A stretch of 64,000 nt of DNA from Corallococcus caeni (GTDB lineage Bacteria; Myxococcota; Myxococcia; Myxococcales; Myxococcaceae). The position numbers and the translations under genes were made by a program. Below, in pieces: positions 41,770 to 50,176 of the stretch. Where the stretch lies: contig NZ_BTTW01000012.1 in assembly GCF_036245865.1 (NCBI RefSeq), positions 62,001 through 126,000 of the forward strand, read 5' to 3'. The notes under the pieces were generated by a model, which did no database searches, was not told where the DNA came from, and was given only the letters and a program-made list of their open reading frames with translations. How positions within the stretch are numbered: position 1 is the stretch's first letter; every line of letters begins with the position of its first letter.

Positions 41770-42702
41770 ATGAAGTCGTCCCTGCTCGCGCTCTGTCTGT
41801 CCGTCGTGGGTTTCACCACCGGCTGCGCCACGTCCTCCCACGGCGTCCAGAAGTCCGCGCTCGGCGTGACGCGGCCCGCGGACACGCTGCTCGCGCAGTT
41901 GGACGTGCCGGGCCCGGTGGAGCTGGAGACCGTGACGTCGTGCGACTGGGCCGTGGATCGGAGCGGCCTCATCAACCTGGACCACCCGACGGCGAAGGCG
42001 GCGCACCTGGAGGACGGGGACGAGCCCGTCCAGGTCTTCTTCCATGCGCTGCGCCACCCGACGCACGGGCTGTACATCGTGGACACGGGCGTGGAGACGG
42101 CGCTGCGGGACGCGCCCGACCGCTCGGCGATGCGCGGCATCGTGGCGAGCGCGATGCACATGGAGAAGATGACGGTGCTGGCCCCGCTGGGCGAGTGGCT
42201 GGCGAAGCAGCCCCAGCCGCTCTCCGGGGTCTTCCTCACGCACCTGCACCCGGACCACATCAGCGGCATGGCGGACGCGCCGGCGGGGACGCCCGTCTTC
42301 ACCGGCCCGGGTGAGGCGGGCAGCCGCGCCTTCGTGAACCTGCTGGTGCAGGGCGCCACGGACCGCGCGCTGGAGGGCAAGCCGGCGCTGTCGGAGTGGA
42401 ACTACACGGCCGACCCGAAGGGCCTCTTCGACGGCGCGGTGGACGTCTTCGGGGACGCGTCCGTGTGGGCGCTCTGGGTGCCGGGGCACACGCCGGGCAG
42501 CACCGCGTACCTCGTGCGCTCCACGAAGGGGCCGGTGCTGCTGCTGGGCGACGCCAGCCACACGCGCTGGGGCTGGGAGCACGACGTGGAGCCGGGCACC
42601 TTCACGCAGGACGGGCCCCGGAGCGTGGAGAGCTTCAAGAAGCTGCGCGCGTTCGTCGCGGCGCACCCGGAGGTGGAGGTGCGCTTCGGCCACCAGCACT
42701 GA
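41770..42702 (+). CDS. MBL-fold metallo-hydrolase lipoprotein
   Basis: This 310-residue protein has a lipoprotein signal (SLLALCLSVVGFTTGC, lipobox TTGC). The beta-lactamase-like domain has IVDTGVET, the zinc signature THLHPDHISG, then VPGHTPGST and LLGDASHT, and a final GHQH. The full HxHxDH set is present, so it should be an active hydrolase, perhaps of lactones or phosphoesters. Anchoring by the lipobox places it in the periplasm or outer membrane. The neighbouring divergent LysR gene probably controls it. Its last 68 bases overlap the 3' end of the convergent GlxA-type gene. I chose the ATG at 41770 because the lipobox follows it. Confidence 0.88.
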   Translation: MKSSLLALCLSVVGFTTGCATSSHGVQKSALGVTRPADTLLAQLDVPGPVELETVTSCDWAVDRSGLINLDHPTAKAAHLEDGDEPVQVFFHALRHPTHGLYIVDTGVETALRDAPDRSAMRGIVASAMHMEKMTVLAPLGEWLAKQPQPLSGVFLTHLHPDHISGMADAPAGTPVFTGPGEAGSRAFVNLLVQGATDRALEGKPALSEWNYTADPKGLFDGAVDVFGDASVWALWVPGHTPGSTAYLVRSTKGPVLLLGDASHTRWGWEHDVEPGTFTQDGPRSVESFKKLRAFVAAHPEVEVRFGHQH

Positions 42703-43651
42703 GGCCCTCCAGGCCTCCGCGAAACGCGCGGCGGTACGCGAGGGGGCTGGTGGCGACGAAGCGCTGGAAGTGTTCGCGGAAGGTGGTGATGGATCCGAAG
42801 CCCACCTTCTGCGCGATGGCCTCCACGGACTGGCTGGTGGTCTCCAGCAGGTGTTGCGCGCGGCGCACGCGGGCGTGGAGGAGCCACTGGAGGGGCGTGG
42901 TGCCGGTCTGTTCCCGGAAGTGGCGGCTCAGGGTGCGCTCGCTCATCGCGGCCTTCCGGGCCAGGGCCTGGAGCGTGAGCGGCCGGTGCAGGTGGTCCTC
43001 CATCCAGTGCAGGAGCGGCTCCAGCGACGCGCCTTCGGGCGCGGGGGGCACGTGGGTGATGAACTGGGACTGGCCGCCGTCGCGCTCCAGCGGCATCACG
43101 GCCAGCCTCGCCGCGTCCGCCGCCACCGCGGCGCCATGGTCGCGCCGCACCAGGTGCAGGCAGAGGTCCAGCCCCGCCGCCGCGCCCGCGGAGGTGAGGA
43201 GCTGGCCGTTGTCGACGTAGAGGACGTTCGGATCCACCTGGATGGCGGGGTGGCGCCGGGCCAATTCCTCCGCGGCCATCCAGTGCGTGGTCGCGCGCAG
43301 CCCGTCGAGCAGCCCCGTCGCGGCCAGCAGGAACGCCCCCGTGCAGATGGACGCGATGCGCGTGCCCCGGCTGGCCGCCGCGCGCAGCGCCTTCAGGAGC
43401 GCGGGAGGGACGGGCGCGGAGAGGTCCATGATGCCGGGCAGGAAGATGGTGTCCGCGCGCGCCAGCGAACCCAGGCCATGGTGGGTCTTCACCCGGAACG
43501 CGCCCGCGTGGACCTCCGGGGTCAGGCCGCAGACGCGGACCTGGTAGCCGGGGCCGCCGAAGGGCAGCCGCACGTGGCGGAAGACCTCGGTGGGAATCGA
43601 GAGGTCGAAGGGCACCACTCCATCCAGCGCGACGATGGCCACGGTGTGCAT
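42635..43651 (-). CDS. GlxA-type AraC-family transcriptional regulator
   Basis: This 338-residue regulator has residues 1-175 as a DJ-1/PfpI-like amidotransferase-fold sensor (VAIVALDGVVPFDL, FLPGIMDL, ASICTGAFLLA with the elbow Cys). Residues 215-310 are a double AraC HTH (LTLQALARKAAMSERTLSRHF, VEAIAQKVGFGSITTFREHF, cited by their edges). Such regulators sense small amides or methylated amino acids. I placed the start at 43651 because the fold begins directly there; the ribosome site is weak. The C-terminal tail is Pro/Arg rich and overlaps the convergent hydrolase gene. Confidence 0.88.
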   Translation of the reverse strand: MHTVAIVALDGVVPFDLSIPTEVFRHVRLPFGGPGYQVRVCGLTPEVHAGAFRVKTHHGLGSLARADTIFLPGIMDLSAPVPPALLKALRAAASRGTRIASICTGAFLLAATGLLDGLRATTHWMAAEELARRHPAIQVDPNVLYVDNGQLLTSAGAAAGLDLCLHLVRRDHGAAVAADAARLAVMPLERDGGQSQFITHVPPAPEGASLEPLLHWMEDHLHRPLTLQALARKAAMSERTLSRHFREQTGTTPLQWLLHARVRRAQHLLETTSQSVEAIAQKVGFGSITTFREHFQRFVATSPLAYRRAFRGGLEGLSAGGRSAPPPPGAPRRTRAAS

Positions 43652-43779
43652 GGCGGGAAGATGCCAGGACCGGGGTGTTCCCGCCAGGAGGGGCTGTGGC
43701 GGGAAGTCGTCGAAAGATGGCGTTTCCGCCACTCACGGCGCCGGGGGCGCGCATGGCATACGGGCGGGGTGCGTGACGG

Positions 43780-44169
43780 ATGCACGGTGAGGGTTTCCGC
43801 GTGTTGATCTACCGCTTGCTGCTCCTGCTGAAGTTCGTGGGCGTGGTGCTGTACGGGGGCGGGCTCGTGGGGGCGCTGGCCGCGACGACGTCGCAAGAGC
43901 GCAAGCGCGCGGTGCACGCCATCGCGTCGCCGGGGCTGGTGGTGACGTGGACGGCGGGCTACCTGCTCACGCTCCAGTTCCAGCTCGCGTTGACGGAGGC
44001 GTGGATATCGGGCGGGCTGGCGCTGTCGCTGGTGTCGCAGCTGTCGCTGGTGGCCATGGCGTCCCGCGAGCGGCGCACGCTGGCGGGCGCGCTGATGGCG
44101 GCCGTGCCGTTCTTCCTCGTCCTGGTGTTGATGATCTTCCGGCCGCGCTGGCCTTGGGTGGACACATGA
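43780..44169 (+). CDS. four-helix membrane protein (hypothetical)
   Basis: This 129-residue integral membrane protein has about four hydrophobic helices (LLLLLKFVGVVLYGGGLVGALA, cited by its start LLLLLKF, then VVTWTAGYLLTLQF, GLALSLVSQLSLVAMA, MAAVPFFLVLVLMIF). It resembles small DUF2269/DUF2214-like membrane proteins, but I cannot assign it. The stop overlaps the next gene by ATGA, so the two are co-translated. A GTG at 43801 is an alternative start. Confidence 0.7.
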   Translation: MHGEGFRVLIYRLLLLLKFVGVVLYGGGLVGALAATTSQERKRAVHAIASPGLVVTWTAGYLLTLQFQLALTEAWISGGLALSLVSQLSLVAMASRERRTLAGALMAAVPFFLVLVLMIFRPRWPWVDT

Positions 44170-44465
44170 GTGCGCTGCGACAGCTGAGGTGGGTGGCCTT
44201 CCTGGAGGGGATGTCCTTCCTGGGGCTGCTCTTCATCGCGATGCCGGTGAAGTACCTGCTGGCGCAGCCGCTGGCGGTGCGGGTCGCCGGCAGCGTCCAC
44301 GGGCTCCTGTTCCTGCTCTTCGTGTCGTCCCTGTTCCGCGCGGCGTCCGAGCACGGCTGGACGGCGCGCCGTTCGCTCGCGGCGTTCGGCGCGTCGCTGG
44401 TGCCGTTCGGGACCTTCGCGCTGGACCGCGCGCTGCGGCGGGAGGAGCGGGGAGGGGAAGGCTGA
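44166..44465 (+). CDS. DUF3817 family membrane protein
   Basis: This 99-residue protein has the DUF3817 pattern: LRWVAFLEGMSFLGLLFIAMPVKYL at the start (cited as WVAFLEGMSFLGLL), then GSVHGLLFLLFV and VPFGTFALDRALRRE at the end. It has three membrane helices and unknown function. It is coupled to the preceding membrane protein by ATGA. A hairpin overlaps its stop codon and a second strong hairpin follows. Confidence 0.8.
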   Translation: MSALRQLRWVAFLEGMSFLGLLFIAMPVKYLLAQPLAVRVAGSVHGLLFLLFVSSLFRAASEHGWTARRSLAAFGASLVPFGTFALDRALRREERGGEG

Positions 44466-44487
44466 GGCCATGCTGGCGATGGCCTCA
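44463..44487 (+). terminator. hairpin at the end of the DUF3817 gene
   Basis: TGAGGCCAT and ATGGCCTCA (9-bp arms) pair around a 7-base loop and include the stop codon. There is no U-tract. Confidence 0.4.
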
Positions 44488-44522
44488 CTCCGGTTCAAGC
44501 TTGAGGACTCTGTCGACAGCAC

Positions 44523-44547
44523 CTCGCCGTGCCTTCCGCACGGCGAG
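44523..44547. terminator. bidirectional 10-bp stem-loop between convergent genes
   Basis: CTCGCCGTGC and GCACGGCGAG pair perfectly around CTTCC. It lies between the ends of the DUF3817 gene and the minus-strand lipoprotein gene (44590), so it could stop transcription from both sides. Confidence 0.55.
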
Positions 44548-44589
44548 CATCCAGTCCGCCCGGCCGGCGGGGTCCGGGGGCGCGGTGCT

Positions 44590-45936
44590 TTACGGACGGG
44601 CGGCCTCCTGGGTGATGAGCATCAGCTTCAGGGCGGGCTGTGCGCTGATGCCGGCGGCTCCGAGGTTGAAGCCGACGATGCGGGTCATCTCCGTGGTGTA
44701 GTTCGTGAAGGTCTGGTCGATGGACTGGGCCAGTGCTTCCGGGGAGCTGCTGGAGACGTCCTGTCGGAGCAGCTCCGACAGGACGACGCCCAACGTCGCC
44801 CCGATGCCGCTGGCCGCCTGAACGAGCGACCGCATGGTTTCCCTGTTGGCGCCAGCATCCTCGGCCCACCGGTAGAGGACGGAGTCCTCCGCATCCAGGA
44901 TGCGCGCACGGTACGTGGTCCAGGCCTGAGCGGCATTGGCGGGGGATGTGGCCAGGTTCGAGAACAGCTCCGAGGCGGCTGCGTCCGCCGAAGGCTGCAG
45001 CGCGGAGGCGCCTGCCTGCCCGAGGACGAAATGCACCGCCGCTCCAGTGGCATGGATCTCCGCGAGGGAAGTGTCCCACTGGCAGTCATTGCCTAGGCAT
45101 GCCTGCTTCGCGATCGCCCGGAACACCATGCCGGCGTCGCGCTCCGCCTTCTGATGCTCGAGCGCCGAGTGCATGGGAAGCGCGGCGTCCCGCGCGGCAA
45201 AGAAGTCCGCATAGGCCTTCGCCGCGGAGGTCGTCCCTGAATCCAACGCGAGGTCCAACGTGGAGGCTGCGTCCCGGGGAGCGCTCAGCAGCTCGGCTTT
45301 ATTGAAGTACACGGAGCCCGGCGCTGCGTAGGCGCTGATACGCGCCTGCTGCGCGGCTCGCACCGCCATGCTGAGTGTCCGCAGCGCTCCCGGAATATCG
45401 GAGGACAGCCGAACCGCCCGGGCCCGCCTCGAGGTGAGTCGCAGGCGCAGGTCCACCGTGTCCACGTTCCCCGGCTCGACACCGTCGCGGACCATCTGGA
45501 CGTAGACCTCCGCTTCAAGCGAGGTCTCCGTGCTCATGGGAGGCGCCGTGCGCACGTCCTGGCCGGGGGCGGGCTGCGTGGAGTCCAATAGGGCGGACGC
45601 CCGCGTCCGTCCGGTAGGGCCCACCGCTTCGAGGATGACGCGGACGTATGACTGATCCAGCTTCAGGCTGTATCCGCCCTGGTCGTCCACGTCCGCCTCG
45701 GCGATCACCTTCGCCTGGCCGTCGACCTCCAGGACGCTGGCCCGGACCTTCGCCGTCGCGGCGGTCGTGCCCGGGCCACCCCACGCGTCCTCCGCTCCGC
45801 TGAGCTCCTGGCTCGCCGGCCCTGACCCGTTGGTGATGCGTCCCCGGACCTCGACCTCATCTCCAGTTCTACAGGCGATCAGCATTCCGCACATCAGCCC
45901 GACCTGAACCACATTCCCAACGTTGCGCATCCGCAT
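44590..45936 (-). CDS. lipoprotein, paralogue of the next gene upstream
   Basis: This 448-residue protein has a lipoprotein signal with lipobox LIAC, then VEVRGRITNGSG. A beta-rich N-terminal third has carboxypeptidase-regulatory-like features (ADVDDQGGYSLKLD). The shared segment TSLEAEVYVQMVRDG..P..VDTVDLR is near 140. A long helical C-terminal half is rich in Ala. The same layout occurs in 46032-47408, so they are paralogues from tandem duplication. No enzyme motif is visible; it may be an envelope sensor or structural protein. CLGNDC gives a possible disulfide in this copy only. Confidence 0.75.
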   Translation of the reverse strand: MRMRNVGNVVQVGLMCGMLIACRTGDEVEVRGRITNGSGPASQELSGAEDAWGGPGTTAATAKVRASVLEVDGQAKVIAEADVDDQGGYSLKLDQSYVRVILEAVGPTGRTRASALLDSTQPAPGQDVRTAPPMSTETSLEAEVYVQMVRDGVEPGNVDTVDLRLRLTSRRARAVRLSSDIPGALRTLSMAVRAAQQARISAYAAPGSVYFNKAELLSAPRDAASTLDLALDSGTTSAAKAYADFFAARDAALPMHSALEHQKAERDAGMVFRAIAKQACLGNDCQWDTSLAEIHATGAAVHFVLGQAGASALQPSADAAASELFSNLATSPANAAQAWTTYRARILDAEDSVLYRWAEDAGANRETMRSLVQAASGIGATLGVVLSELLRQDVSSSSPEALAQSIDQTFTNYTTEMTRIVGFNLGAAGISAQPALKLMLITQEAARP

Positions 45937-46031
45937 TCGTGGCCACCCCAGGGACGCTCCGGCCAGCGACCCGAGGGGCCTCTTCTAAGGGTGGGGCGAA
46001 GGAAAGCGAAACCCGTGGTCCAGATGCTTGC

Positions 46032-47408
46032 CTAGCGCAACGAAAAGGAACCCTCGGAGATGATCAGCAGCTCCACGCCGGTGTTCGTCCTGGCGCCAAA
46101 TCCCGTCAGGGTGGCCGTGGCTCCGCCGCGCACCGCGGCGTCATAGGTGGTGAAGGCGTTGACCACCGCCTCCGACAGCACCGTGGCCGAAGCCTTGCCG
46201 GACTGCTCCAGCACCGTGCCCAGCGTGGTGTCGAGCGTCGCGCCCGCCTGTGCTCCCACGTTCACCGCGGAGTCGAAGGCGAGCTGGTTGCTGGTCGTGA
46301 CGCCCAGGTACGCGCCCATCACGGACGCGCTGCCGCTGGTGGTGAGCTGCGCGTTGTAGTTCGTCCAGGCCGTCGCGGCGGCACTGGCCGACGTGGCGCT
46401 GGAGAGGTTCGTGCGCAGCGTCGTGGCCGCGGTGTTCGCCTGGGCCAGCAACGTGTCGGTGGCACTGGCGCCCTGGAGCACGGCCTTCACGGCGGCCTCC
46501 GTGGCGCGCGCCTCCAGCGCGGCGGCGGCCCGCACCGACGCGTCCACGACCGCGATCCCCGCGCCAGTGGACAGCCGCGCCTCCACCGCCATGCGGTAGG
46601 CCACGCTGGCCTCGCGCTCCGCCTGCTGGTCCTGCGCGTCGTTCACCTGGGGCGTGGCCGCGCGCACCTCCGCGAAGAAAGCGTCATACGCCTCCACCGC
46701 CTGCCCACCCGCGTCCAGCGCCGCGTCCAGCTTCGCCGCCGCGTCCAGCGACGCGCTGAAGAGCTGCTCCTGCGTGACGACCACTCCCGCGCGGGCATAC
46801 GCCTTGATCCGGGTCGCCTGCGCCGCGCGCACCGCCGCGCCGAGCGCCTCCACCGACTCCGTCGCCGTCTCCTTGCGCTGGCCGCGCACCGCCGTCGCCT
46901 GCTCCACGTTCAGCCGCGTGCGCAGGTCCACCGTGTCCACGCTGTCCGGCGCGTCGCCGTCCCGCACCATCTGGACGTAGACCTCCGCCTCCAGCGACGA
47001 CTCGCTGGTGATGGGCGGCGCCGTGCGCACCTCCTGCCCGGACAGCGGCGCCGTGGAGTCCAGCAGCGCGGAGCCCACCGTGATGCCGGACTTGTTCACC
47101 GCCTCGATGACCAGCCGCTGCCCCGCGTTGTCCAGCTCCAGCGTGTAGCTGCCATCCGCCGCGACGTCGGCCTCGGCCAGCGTCGTCAGGTCACCCGCCG
47201 CCAGCACGCGGCTGATCCGCACCGTGGTGGTGGCCGACGCCGTCCCGTCTCCCCCCAGCGCGGGCGCGCCGTCGACGAGCCCCTGCGACTGCTGGCCGCC
47301 GCCATTGGTCACGTGTCCCCGGACCTGCACCTTGTCGCCACCACAGGCGGCAAGCCACAGACCGACGACTGCACCCAGCACCACTTCACCCGCGCGACGC
47401 GTCCGCAT
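46032..47408 (-). CDS. lipoprotein, paralogue of 44590-45936
   Basis: This 458-residue lipoprotein (lipobox LAAC) has VQVRGHVTNGGG after the anchor, ADVAADGSYTLELD near 85, SSLEAEVYVQMVRDG near 140, and an Ala-rich helical C-terminal half. It is collinear with 44590-45936 along its length. The shared VYVQMVRDG and VDTVDLR blocks are the most conserved and probably mark the functional core. The two genes are 95 bases apart on the same strand. No known family was recognised. Confidence 0.75.
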   Translation of the reverse strand: MRTRRAGEVVLGAVVGLWLAACGGDKVQVRGHVTNGGGQQSQGLVDGAPALGGDGTASATTTVRISRVLAAGDLTTLAEADVAADGSYTLELDNAGQRLVIEAVNKSGITVGSALLDSTAPLSGQEVRTAPPITSESSLEAEVYVQMVRDGDAPDSVDTVDLRTRLNVEQATAVRGQRKETATESVEALGAAVRAAQATRIKAYARAGVVVTQEQLFSASLDAAAKLDAALDAGGQAVEAYDAFFAEVRAATPQVNDAQDQQAEREASVAYRMAVEARLSTGAGIAVVDASVRAAAALEARATEAAVKAVLQGASATDTLLAQANTAATTLRTNLSSATSASAAATAWTNYNAQLTTSGSASVMGAYLGVTTSNQLAFDSAVNVGAQAGATLDTTLGTVLEQSGKASATVLSEAVVNAFTTYDAAVRGGATATLTGFGARTNTGVELLIISEGSFSLR

Positions 47409-47518
47409 GTGTTGAGAACCCCCGCCGGGCGCAATCCCGCCTCGGCATTGGATGGGGAATACACCCAGGGGTCACGCGGGATGCAAGCAGCCGTGCGTGC
47501 TGCCATCCCAGGCCGCCG

Positions 47519-47926
47519 TCAGCTCAGCTTTTCGAGCAGTCTCCCGAGCTCCGCCTGCTCCGCCGCGCTCAAGCGGCCAAGCCGCGCGCCGAACGCGTCC
47601 GACAGCAGCGCGAGGCCCCGCGACGTCACCTTGCGCCCGGCGGGAGTCACCTGAAGCCGATGCCGGCGCAGGTCCGCGGAGTCGATCTCCCGGCGCAGGA
47701 AGCCCGCCGCCTCCAGCCGCTTCACGTACACCGTCACGGTCGGCTTGGGCATGCTCAGGGTCGCCGCCAGCTCCGCGGGGTAGGGGTGCTCCTCCACCTG
47801 CGACAGCACGAACAGCTCCTTCACATCCAGCCCCAACTCGGAGATGTCGGCGGAGACACCGGAGATGACCGCCATCAGCAGGTTGTAGTTGAGCGACCAG
47901 ATCTTCGCCGCGTCGATTTTCGACAT
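47519..47926 (-). CDS. MarR-family transcriptional regulator
   Basis: This 135-residue winged-helix regulator has YPAELAATLSMPKPTVTVYVKRLEAAGFLRRE (cited by its edges YPAELAATL and RLEAAGFLRR) and the beta wing DLRRHRLQVTPAG. It is divergent from an aldo-keto reductase gene with 94 bases between, containing a palindrome at 47963-47976. It probably represses both genes until a small organic or oxidised ligand binds, as in many MarR-oxidoreductase pairs. Confidence 0.88.
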   Translation of the reverse strand: MSKIDAAKIWSLNYNLLMAVISGVSADISELGLDVKELFVLSQVEEHPYPAELAATLSMPKPTVTVYVKRLEAAGFLRREIDSADLRRHRLQVTPAGRKVTSRGLALLSDAFGARLGRLSAAEQAELGRLLEKLS

Positions 47927-47962
47927 GGGCCCTTGCGCGGAAATTGGTACAAAATTAAATCA

Positions 47963-47976
47963 GTTCAAGGCTGAAC
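47963..47976. promoter_or_regulatory. putative MarR operator
   Basis: GTTCA and TGAAC are perfect reverse complements separated by AGGC, in an AT-rich gap between divergent genes. A second symmetry, ATTGGT (from 47943) with ACCAAT (to 47980), frames it. Confidence 0.45.
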
Positions 47977-48020
47977 CAATCCGGCCTCCCCAAAACGGTA
48001 GCACATCCCCAGGAGCCCCC

Positions 48021-49106
48021 ATGTCTCTGGACCACTACGTGACGCTCGGCCGCTCAGGCCTCCGCGTGAGCCCGCTGTGCCTTGGTGCGATGACGTTCGG
48101 TGAAGATCTCGGCTGGGGCACCAGCGTGGAGGAGTCCGAGCGGATCATCGACCGCTTCATCGAGCTGGGCGGCAACTTCATCGACACCGCGAACTTCTAC
48201 ACGAAGAGCCATTCCGAGAAGATCATCGGCGACCACGTCGGGCGGAACGCGGCCCTGCGCGACCGCCTGGTCATCGCCACGAAGTTCAGCGGGAACCTCT
48301 ACCCCGGGGATCCGAACGGGGGCGGCTCCGGCCGCAAGTCCATCATCTCGGCCTGCGAGAACTCGCTCCGCCGCCTGCAGACCGACTACATCGACCTCTA
48401 CTGGCTGCACAACTGGGACAAGCACACGCCCATCGACGAGACGATGGCCGCGCTCGAGGACCTCGTCCGGGCCGGCAAGGTCCGCTACCTCGGCGTCTCC
48501 GACACGCCGGCGTGGAAGGTCGTCGAAGCGAACGTCACCGCGCGCTTCCGGGGCTGGTCGGCCTTCATCGGGTTGCAGATTGAGTACTCGCTGCTCGAGC
48601 GCAGCGTGGAGCAGGAGCTGGTGCCCATGGCCCTGGAGCACGGGCTGGGCATCACGCCCTGGTCGCCGCTCAAGAGCGGCGCGCTCAGCGGCAAGTACAC
48701 CCGCGCGAACGCGGGCCAGCTGAAGGGAGACCGGGGCGTCTTCCTCGAGCCCTACCTGAACGAGAAGACCTACACCGTCGTCGACGCGCTTGAGGCCATC
48801 GCCCGCGCGCATGAGAGCACTCCGGCGCGCGTGGCGCTGGCCTGGGTCATGGCGAAGCCGGGCGTGGGCTCCACCATCATCGGCGCGCGGCGCATCTCGC
48901 AGCTCGAGGACAACCTGAAGGCCGCCGACGTGAAGCTCACGGCCGAAGAGCTGAACCGGCTGGACGAGCTCACGAAGCCCACGTTCGGGTTCCCGCAGAG
49001 CATGGAGCCCATCTTCCCCGCCATCCACAACGGCGGGACCCGGGTGAACGGCATCCAACTGCCGGCCTCCCCCTTCGGCGTGCAGAAGGGCGACAAGGTC
49101 TACTGA
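48021..49106 (+). CDS. aldo/keto reductase
   Basis: This is a 361-residue NADPH-dependent reductase. FIDTANFY carries the catalytic Asp-Tyr pair (D and Y of the tetrad), VIATKFSG the Lys, and YWLHNWD the His. The family phosphate-binding part is STIIGARRISQLEDN. It is close to the YakC/YghZ type that reduces aldehydes and ketones. AGGAG lies 5 bases before the ATG at 48021; the frame extends upstream to 47889 but has no homology. It is divergent from and probably controlled by the MarR-type gene. A strong hairpin follows at 49121. Confidence 0.93.
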   Translation: MSLDHYVTLGRSGLRVSPLCLGAMTFGEDLGWGTSVEESERIIDRFIELGGNFIDTANFYTKSHSEKIIGDHVGRNAALRDRLVIATKFSGNLYPGDPNGGGSGRKSIISACENSLRRLQTDYIDLYWLHNWDKHTPIDETMAALEDLVRAGKVRYLGVSDTPAWKVVEANVTARFRGWSAFIGLQIEYSLLERSVEQELVPMALEHGLGITPWSPLKSGALSGKYTRANAGQLKGDRGVFLEPYLNEKTYTVVDALEAIARAHESTPARVALAWVMAKPGVGSTIIGARRISQLEDNLKAADVKLTAEELNRLDELTKPTFGFPQSMEPIFPAIHNGGTRVNGIQLPASPFGVQKGDKVY

Positions 49107-49120
49107 CCGCCGTCACCGCC

Positions 49121-49146
49121 GGGGCCGGGGCCGTGCGCCCGGCCCC
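49121..49146 (+). terminator. GC-rich hairpin after aldo/keto reductase
   Basis: GGGGCCGGG and CCCGGCCCC pair perfectly around an 8-base loop, 15 bases past the stop. There is no clear U-tract. Confidence 0.45.
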
Positions 49147-49240
49147 TTCGCGGGGGAGCGGAACAGGCGCCGTGCCCGACAAGCCACTACCCGTCCACCG
49201 GGGAACAGCGCAGGTTTCCTCCCATTCACGGGAGCGGATC

Positions 49241-50125
49241 ATGAAAGTCTTCGTGTTGGGCGCGACGGGGTACATCGGCGGGTCGGTGGCGGCGCGGTTG
49301 ATGGCGGCGGGCCATCAGGTCCTGGGCACCGCCCGGACCCCGGACAAGGCGCGGGCGCTGGAGGCGCGCGGCATCCAGGCGACGGTCGCCTCGTTCGACG
49401 ACCTGGATGCGCTCGCGCGGCTGGCGAGGGAAGCCGACGCCGTCATCAACGCGGCGTCCGCGGACGAGCGCAAGGTGGTGGAGGCGCTGCTCGCCGCGCT
49501 GAAGGGCTCCGGCAAGCACTTCATCCACACCAGCGGCTCCAGCATCGTCGCCACCGACGCGGGCGGCGAGCTGACGGCCGGCGTGCACGAGGAGGACACG
49601 CCCATCGAGCCCGTGCCGGAGAAGGTGGCGCGCATCTCGCTGGACAGGACGGTACTGGACGCCGCGAAGGACGGCATCCACACGAACGTCATCTGCCCGT
49701 GCCTCATCTACGGCAAGGGACTGGGCCTGAACCCGGACAGCGTGCAGCTGCCGCCGCTCATCCAGTACGCGCGGGAGACGGGCACGGCGCGCTACATCGG
49801 GAAGGGGGAGAACGTCTGGTCCAACGTGCACATCGAGGACCTGGCGGACCTCTACCTCCTGGTGCTGGAGCGAGCCCCGGCCGGGACGTTCTTCTTCGCG
49901 GAGAACGGTGAGGCGAACTTCCGGGACGTGGTGACGGCCATCGGCAGGAGCCTCCACCTGCCCGTGGCCAGCATGCCGCTTCTGGAAGGGGAGCAGCGCT
50001 GGGGCGTGGAGCTGGGGCGGCTGGCGCTCGCGTCCAACAGCCGCATCCGCGCGAAGCGGGCCCGCGCCCTGGGCTGGAAGCCGCACCGGCCCTCCGTGTT
50101 CGACGTGCTCGCGGAGCTGAAGTAG
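49241..50125 (+). CDS. NAD(P)-binding epimerase/dehydratase-like (extended SDR)
   Basis: This 294-residue Rossmann protein starts VFVLGATGYIGGSVAARL with GATGYIG, the NADP motif of atypical/extended SDRs. HTSGSSIVATDAGG gives a strand-4 Ser region. There is no YxxxK Tyr in the usual place. It may be an NmrA-like or flavin-reductase-type protein rather than a sugar epimerase. GGAG lies upstream of the ATG at 49241. A hairpin with one mismatch follows at 50126. It stands alone on this strand. Confidence 0.85.
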   Translation: MKVFVLGATGYIGGSVAARLMAAGHQVLGTARTPDKARALEARGIQATVASFDDLDALARLAREADAVINAASADERKVVEALLAALKGSGKHFIHTSGSSIVATDAGGELTAGVHEEDTPIEPVPEKVARISLDRTVLDAAKDGIHTNVICPCLIYGKGLGLNPDSVQLPPLIQYARETGTARYIGKGENVWSNVHIEDLADLYLLVLERAPAGTFFFAENGEANFRDVVTAIGRSLHLPVASMPLLEGEQRWGVELGRLALASNSRIRAKRARALGWKPHRPSVFDVLAELK

Positions 50126-50150
50126 CCGCGGACCCGCTCCGGGCCCGCGG
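50126..50150 (+). terminator. hairpin after SDR gene
   Basis: CCGCGGACCCG pairs with CGGGCCCGCGG with a single mismatch around CTC, and a pyrimidine run CCTTCTTCC follows. It starts directly after the stop of the SDR gene. Confidence 0.45.
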
Positions 50151-50176
50151 CCTTCTTCCGTCATGCGGCCTTCACG

